Positions 61,265 to 64,000 of a stretch of DNA of 64,000 nucleotides are shown piece after piece. Position numbers and translations under genes: made by a program. How positions within the stretch are numbered: the stretch's first letter is position 1; each line of letters begins with the position of its first letter. This DNA comes from Shewanella sp. OMA3-2 (GTDB taxonomy: Bacteria; Pseudomonadota; Gammaproteobacteria; Enterobacterales; Shewanellaceae), in the NCBI RefSeq assembly GCF_021513195.1, contig NZ_CP090974.1:3484001-3548000 (forward strand). The letters run 5' to 3'. Under the pieces are notes generated by a model that ran no database searches, was not told the origin of the DNA, and worked only from the letters and a program-made list of their open reading frames with translations.

Positions 61265-62970
61265 TATCGGCGCTCCGCCGCTGTTAATCTTGGTCCTGTT
61301 TGACTCAGATATAAGTTAATTTGGACTAAGGTTTGATTGCCTGCTATACCATCGGCTTTTAACCCATGTAAACGCTGAAACGACATTAAGTGCTGCTCAA
61401 GCTGGCTATCAAATTGGTTGATTAACCGTGCAGGTCGCTGTTCGATCATCGCTAAGCTATTTTCTAGCCATTGCACTTGTGCTAGCGGTGAGCTTTGGCC
61501 AATTTCTCTGGGCATCGCCTGATCAAACTGCCACAGTATTTCAAACGTGCCACTAAAGTGGCGATCAAACCAATCCTTACCCACCCAAAACTGTTGCTCA
61601 CCCAGTTGCAGTAAAATTTGCTCATATTGGCGTTCAACAATAACACCATAAAAAGGGGTGATTTTTGCATCTTGCAAATAAACGACCGCGGGGTAATTAA
61701 GGCGCATAATGCTATTCCAATTACCTTGCTGCTGGTAACACGTTAATCCCTGTTGCTGCGCAGCCTGGCATGGCGATAGCTCACTGATAGGCTGCATATC
61801 CCACAAACCAAATAATGCCGCAAAGGCCACATCAATATTCTGGCTTTGCATCATCGCTTGCTGCATCACTCGTTGATCCGCATTCAACGAACCAGTATTT
61901 GCGGGCATAACAGAAACCGCTACTTGGTTAAGGTCAATCTGTGGCTGTGGTGTTTGTACCTGCGGTATCGTTGAGGGTGGTAATTGAGCCAACGACTGCT
62001 GAACCTGGTGTTGAAGGCCAGGTGTTTCAGCCGCTGAGGTTGTAACCACTAGGGCAGCATTCACATCTTGGCGACTTTGATTAAAGAGATAAAAAGAACC
62101 TGCAAAAGTCATTAATGCCGCAGCAGCAATAACGCCATACCAAAGCTTATTATTGTTTTCTTCTATATCGCCTAAAACTTCCTTAGCCGCTTGATCAATC
62201 ATTTTATGATCGATCGGGACTTTTGATTGGCCGTAACCCGCCATTAATGCTCGTTCACACAACAAGTTAGTTAAGCGTGGAATGCCACCGCTATAGTGAT
62301 GTAATCTGCGAATCGATTTAGCGGTAAACAAGGGCTCATGTCGTCCCGCCACTTGCAAACGATGTTGAATATAGAGGGCTAATTCAGACGGGTCTAAGGG
62401 TAAAAGATGGTAGCGTGCGGTGATCCGCTGCGCCAGTTGACGTAGGTCTTGGCGCTTCAGTAACTGCTGCAATTCAGGCTGACCAATCAAAATCACCTGC
62501 AATAATTTTTTGGTATCGGTTTCAAGGTTAGTCAGTAACCTCAGCTGCTCTAATACTTCCGAACGTAAATGCTGTGCTTCATCAATAATCAGTACCGTAT
62601 TGCGGCCATTTTTATGATTATTCAATAAATACTGGCTTAATAAATCGGTCAGCTTTTTAATACTCGGATTATCAGCATAGGTGATTCCCAGCTCGTCACA
62701 CAAAGTCGCTAATAACTCTTGTTCAGTTAGAGAAGGATTAAGAATAAAAGCCGTATCGGTATTTTCAGGAATTTGCTGTAATAAACACCTTGATACCGTA
62801 GTTTTACCGGTACCAACCTCACCAGTTAACAACACAAAACCACCGGTTTCGCCTAAGCCATAAGTTAAGTGAACTAAAGCCTCTCGGTGACGATCACTTA
62901 AGAACATGTAATGCGGATTAGGAGCAATGGAAAATGGATTATCGTTTAACCCATAAAAAGCTTTATACAT
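61264..62970 (-). CDS. gspA: General secretion pathway protein A (GspA/ExeA), AAA+ ATPase
   Basis: GspA is an inner-membrane ATPase that binds peptidoglycan and, with GspB, helps secretin assembly. From the ATG at 62970 the protein has 568 residues. The N-terminal cytoplasmic AAA+ domain has Walker A GEVGTGKT (residues 50-57) and Walker B TVLIIDEAQHL. One membrane segment (VIAAAALMTFAGSFYLF) follows near residue 280. The periplasmic part ends in a peptidoglycan-binding domain (SFQRLHGLKADGIAGNQTL). A GTG 12 bases upstream is an alternative start, but MYKAFYGLNDNPF is the family start. The other T2SS genes are not in the window. Confidence 0.94.
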   Translation of the reverse strand: MYKAFYGLNDNPFSIAPNPHYMFLSDRHREALVHLTYGLGETGGFVLLTGEVGTGKTTVSRCLLQQIPENTDTAFILNPSLTEQELLATLCDELGITYADNPSIKKLTDLLSQYLLNNHKNGRNTVLIIDEAQHLRSEVLEQLRLLTNLETDTKKLLQVILIGQPELQQLLKRQDLRQLAQRITARYHLLPLDPSELALYIQHRLQVAGRHEPLFTAKSIRRLHHYSGGIPRLTNLLCERALMAGYGQSKVPIDHKMIDQAAKEVLGDIEENNNKLWYGVIAAAALMTFAGSFYLFNQSRQDVNAALVVTTSAAETPGLQHQVQQSLAQLPPSTIPQVQTPQPQIDLNQVAVSVMPANTGSLNADQRVMQQAMMQSQNIDVAFAALFGLWDMQPISELSPCQAAQQQGLTCYQQQGNWNSIMRLNYPAVVYLQDAKITPFYGVIVERQYEQILLQLGEQQFWVGKDWFDRHFSGTFEILWQFDQAMPREIGQSSPLAQVQWLENSLAMIEQRPARLINQFDSQLEQHLMSFQRLHGLKADGIAGNQTLVQINLYLSQTGPRLTAAERR

Positions 62971-63098
62971 ACTACTTAACACCCTTAACTAAAACTGACG
63001 GCTCAAGTTAATGCTTGCGAGGTAGCTTGTCAAAAGTTAGCCGCAAAAATCTAACTCTGGTAAGCTTTAACCCATCAATTAGCCAAATGTGATGTCAA

Positions 63099-64000
63099 AT
63101 GAAGATCTTTTTAGTCGGTGGCGCTGTGCGCGATAAATTACTTGGCCTTGCCATCAAAGATAAAGACTTTGTGGTGGTTGGTAGTAATGTTGAGGAAATG
63201 CTGGCACAAGGTTATCAGCAAGTCGGTAAAGATTTTCCGGTTTTTTTGCATCCTAAAACCCAACAAGAATATGCCCTCGCCAGAACAGAACGCAAAACGG
63301 GTAGCGGTTATCAAGGCTTTAGTTGCTATGTGTCTAACGATGTCACATTAGAACAAGACTTACTTCGTCGAGATTTAACCATCAATGCAATTGCAGAAGA
63401 TAAATCAGGCCAATTGTTTGATCCCTACGGCGGTATCAGTGATATTGAGCGAAAAGTACTACGCCATGTATCTGATGCTTTTATTGAAGACCCGCTAAGA
63501 GTATTGCGAGTAGCCCGGTTTGCTGCTCGTTTTCATCAACTAGGTTTTACTATCGCTCCAGAAACCCAAGCCTTAATGCAACACATTTCAGAATCCGGCG
63601 AGCTAACACATTTAACACCTGAACGTGTGTGGCAAGAAATAGATAAAGTCCTTAGCGGTGATAACCCAGAAATCTTTTTCAAAACATTACGTGACTGCGG
63701 CGCCCTAAAAGTCATTATGCCTGAAATTGATATTTTGTTTGGCATTCCACAACCAGAGAAATGGCACCCAGAAATTGATACTGGCATTCACACTTTAATG
63801 GTACTGGAACAAGCCAGTTTGCTGTCAACCGACAAAGCGGTTCGCTTTGCGGCATTAACCCATGATTTAGGTAAAGCAGTTAGCCCAAAAGAAACCTTAC
63901 CCAAACATCATGGTCATGGCCAAAAAGGCGTACCCATTATCAAACGGCTCAGTAAACGGTTGCGTGTGCCAAATGAGTATTGCGATTTAGCTATGCTAGT
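63099..64000 (+). CDS. cca: Multifunctional CCA tRNA nucleotidyltransferase, 5' part
   Basis: This enzyme adds or repairs the CCA end of tRNA. The first 300 codons are in the window; the gene runs off the right edge. The start [17 protein letters not shown] holds the GGxVRD nucleotidyltransferase motif. KDKDFVVVG (catalytic acids) and [10 protein letters not shown] follow. [10 protein letters not shown] and KHHGHGQKG belong to an HD phosphohydrolase domain, which gives the phosphodiesterase and phosphatase activities of gammaproteobacterial CCA enzymes. It is divergent from gspA. Confidence 0.96.
   Translation, partial: MKIFLVGGAVRDKLLGLAIKDKDFVVVGSNVEEMLAQGYQQVGKDFPVFLHPKTQQEYALARTERKTGSGYQGFSCYVSNDVTLEQDLLRRDLTINAIAEDKSGQLFDPYGGISDIERKVLRHVSDAFIEDPLRVLRVARFAARFHQLGFTIAPETQALMQHISESGELTHLTPERVWQEIDKVLSGDNPEIFFKTLRDCGALKVIMPEIDILFGIPQPEKWHPEIDTGIHTLMVLEQASLLSTDKAVRFAALTHDLGKAVSPKETLPKHHGHGQKGVPIIKRLSKRLRVPNEYCDLAML

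Overview
The window is a stretch of gammaproteobacterial chromosome, almost certainly from a cold-adapted marine Shewanella. The evidence is the gene order (acpS-pdxJ-recO-era-rnc-lepB-lepA, rseCBA-rpoE facing nadB, sdhE/ygfX, nhaR/nhaA, thyA, rppH-ptsP, mutH, class III adenylate cyclase, oxyR, hptA, gltBD), the AT-leaning composition, the stand-alone Arc phosphotransfer protein HptA, and two ice-binding lipoproteins at the left end. The combination of bacterial Ig-like repeats with a DUF3494 ice-binding domain recalls the SfIBP protein described from Shewanella frigidimarina; that species assignment is inference.

Layout. 1-4.9 kb: the edge of an unrecognised gene, then two tandem ice-binding lipoproteins with different Ig-like stalks. 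5.0-7.6 kb: ubiT, ubiU and ubiV, the oxygen-independent ubiquinone pathway; ubiT and ubiU each carry a single-base frameshift while ubiV is intact. 7.6-10.5 kb: a gene-poor gap, a YjiH-type membrane protein and an Mpo1-like protein. 10.6-17.2 kb: the leftward lepA-lepB-rnc-era-recO-pdxJ-acpS run, tightly overlapped in its middle. 17.7-20.5 kb: the leftward sigma-E operon rpoE-rseA-rseB-rseC with a good autoregulatory sigma-E promoter. 20.7-25.8 kb: nadB, then leftward sdhE/ygfX, a frameshifted nhaR, a small periplasmic protein coupled to nhaA, and nhaA. 26-30.6 kb: thyA facing a leftward rppH-ptsP-tauE group. 30.6-34.8 kb: a gap with clustered DnaA boxes, then mutH, cyaB, oxyR and hptA. 35.7-41.6 kb: gltBD behind a long leader holding a perfect 18-bp palindrome. 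41.8-46.6 kb: a periplasmic amidohydrolase, mtnN, a CbiB-like membrane protein and a small membrane-protein operon. 46.7-53.2 kb: tyrS, an M23 peptidase, anmK, two small unknown genes, erpA and a DUF6776 gene. 53.2-60.1 kb: a CLC channel, bax, pyrB, hemL and nhaD. 60.2-64 kb: the secretin-assembly pair gspB/gspA and the start of cca.

Most of this is core housekeeping (translation, RNA processing, cofactor synthesis, envelope stress, peptidoglycan recycling, ion homeostasis). No rRNA, tRNA, CRISPR array, prophage or complete insertion sequence was recognised. The points most worth attention are the double frameshift in the anaerobic ubiquinone genes, the tandem ice-binding adhesin-like proteins, the DnaA-box cluster before mutH, the structured leader before nhaD, the palindrome before gltBD, and signs of local gene replacement or loss: a 283-residue thyA in opposite orientation with no lgt beside it, and a short open frame where a bactofilin gene would be expected between erpA and the DUF6776 gene. 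I did not find a wholly new multi-gene system.
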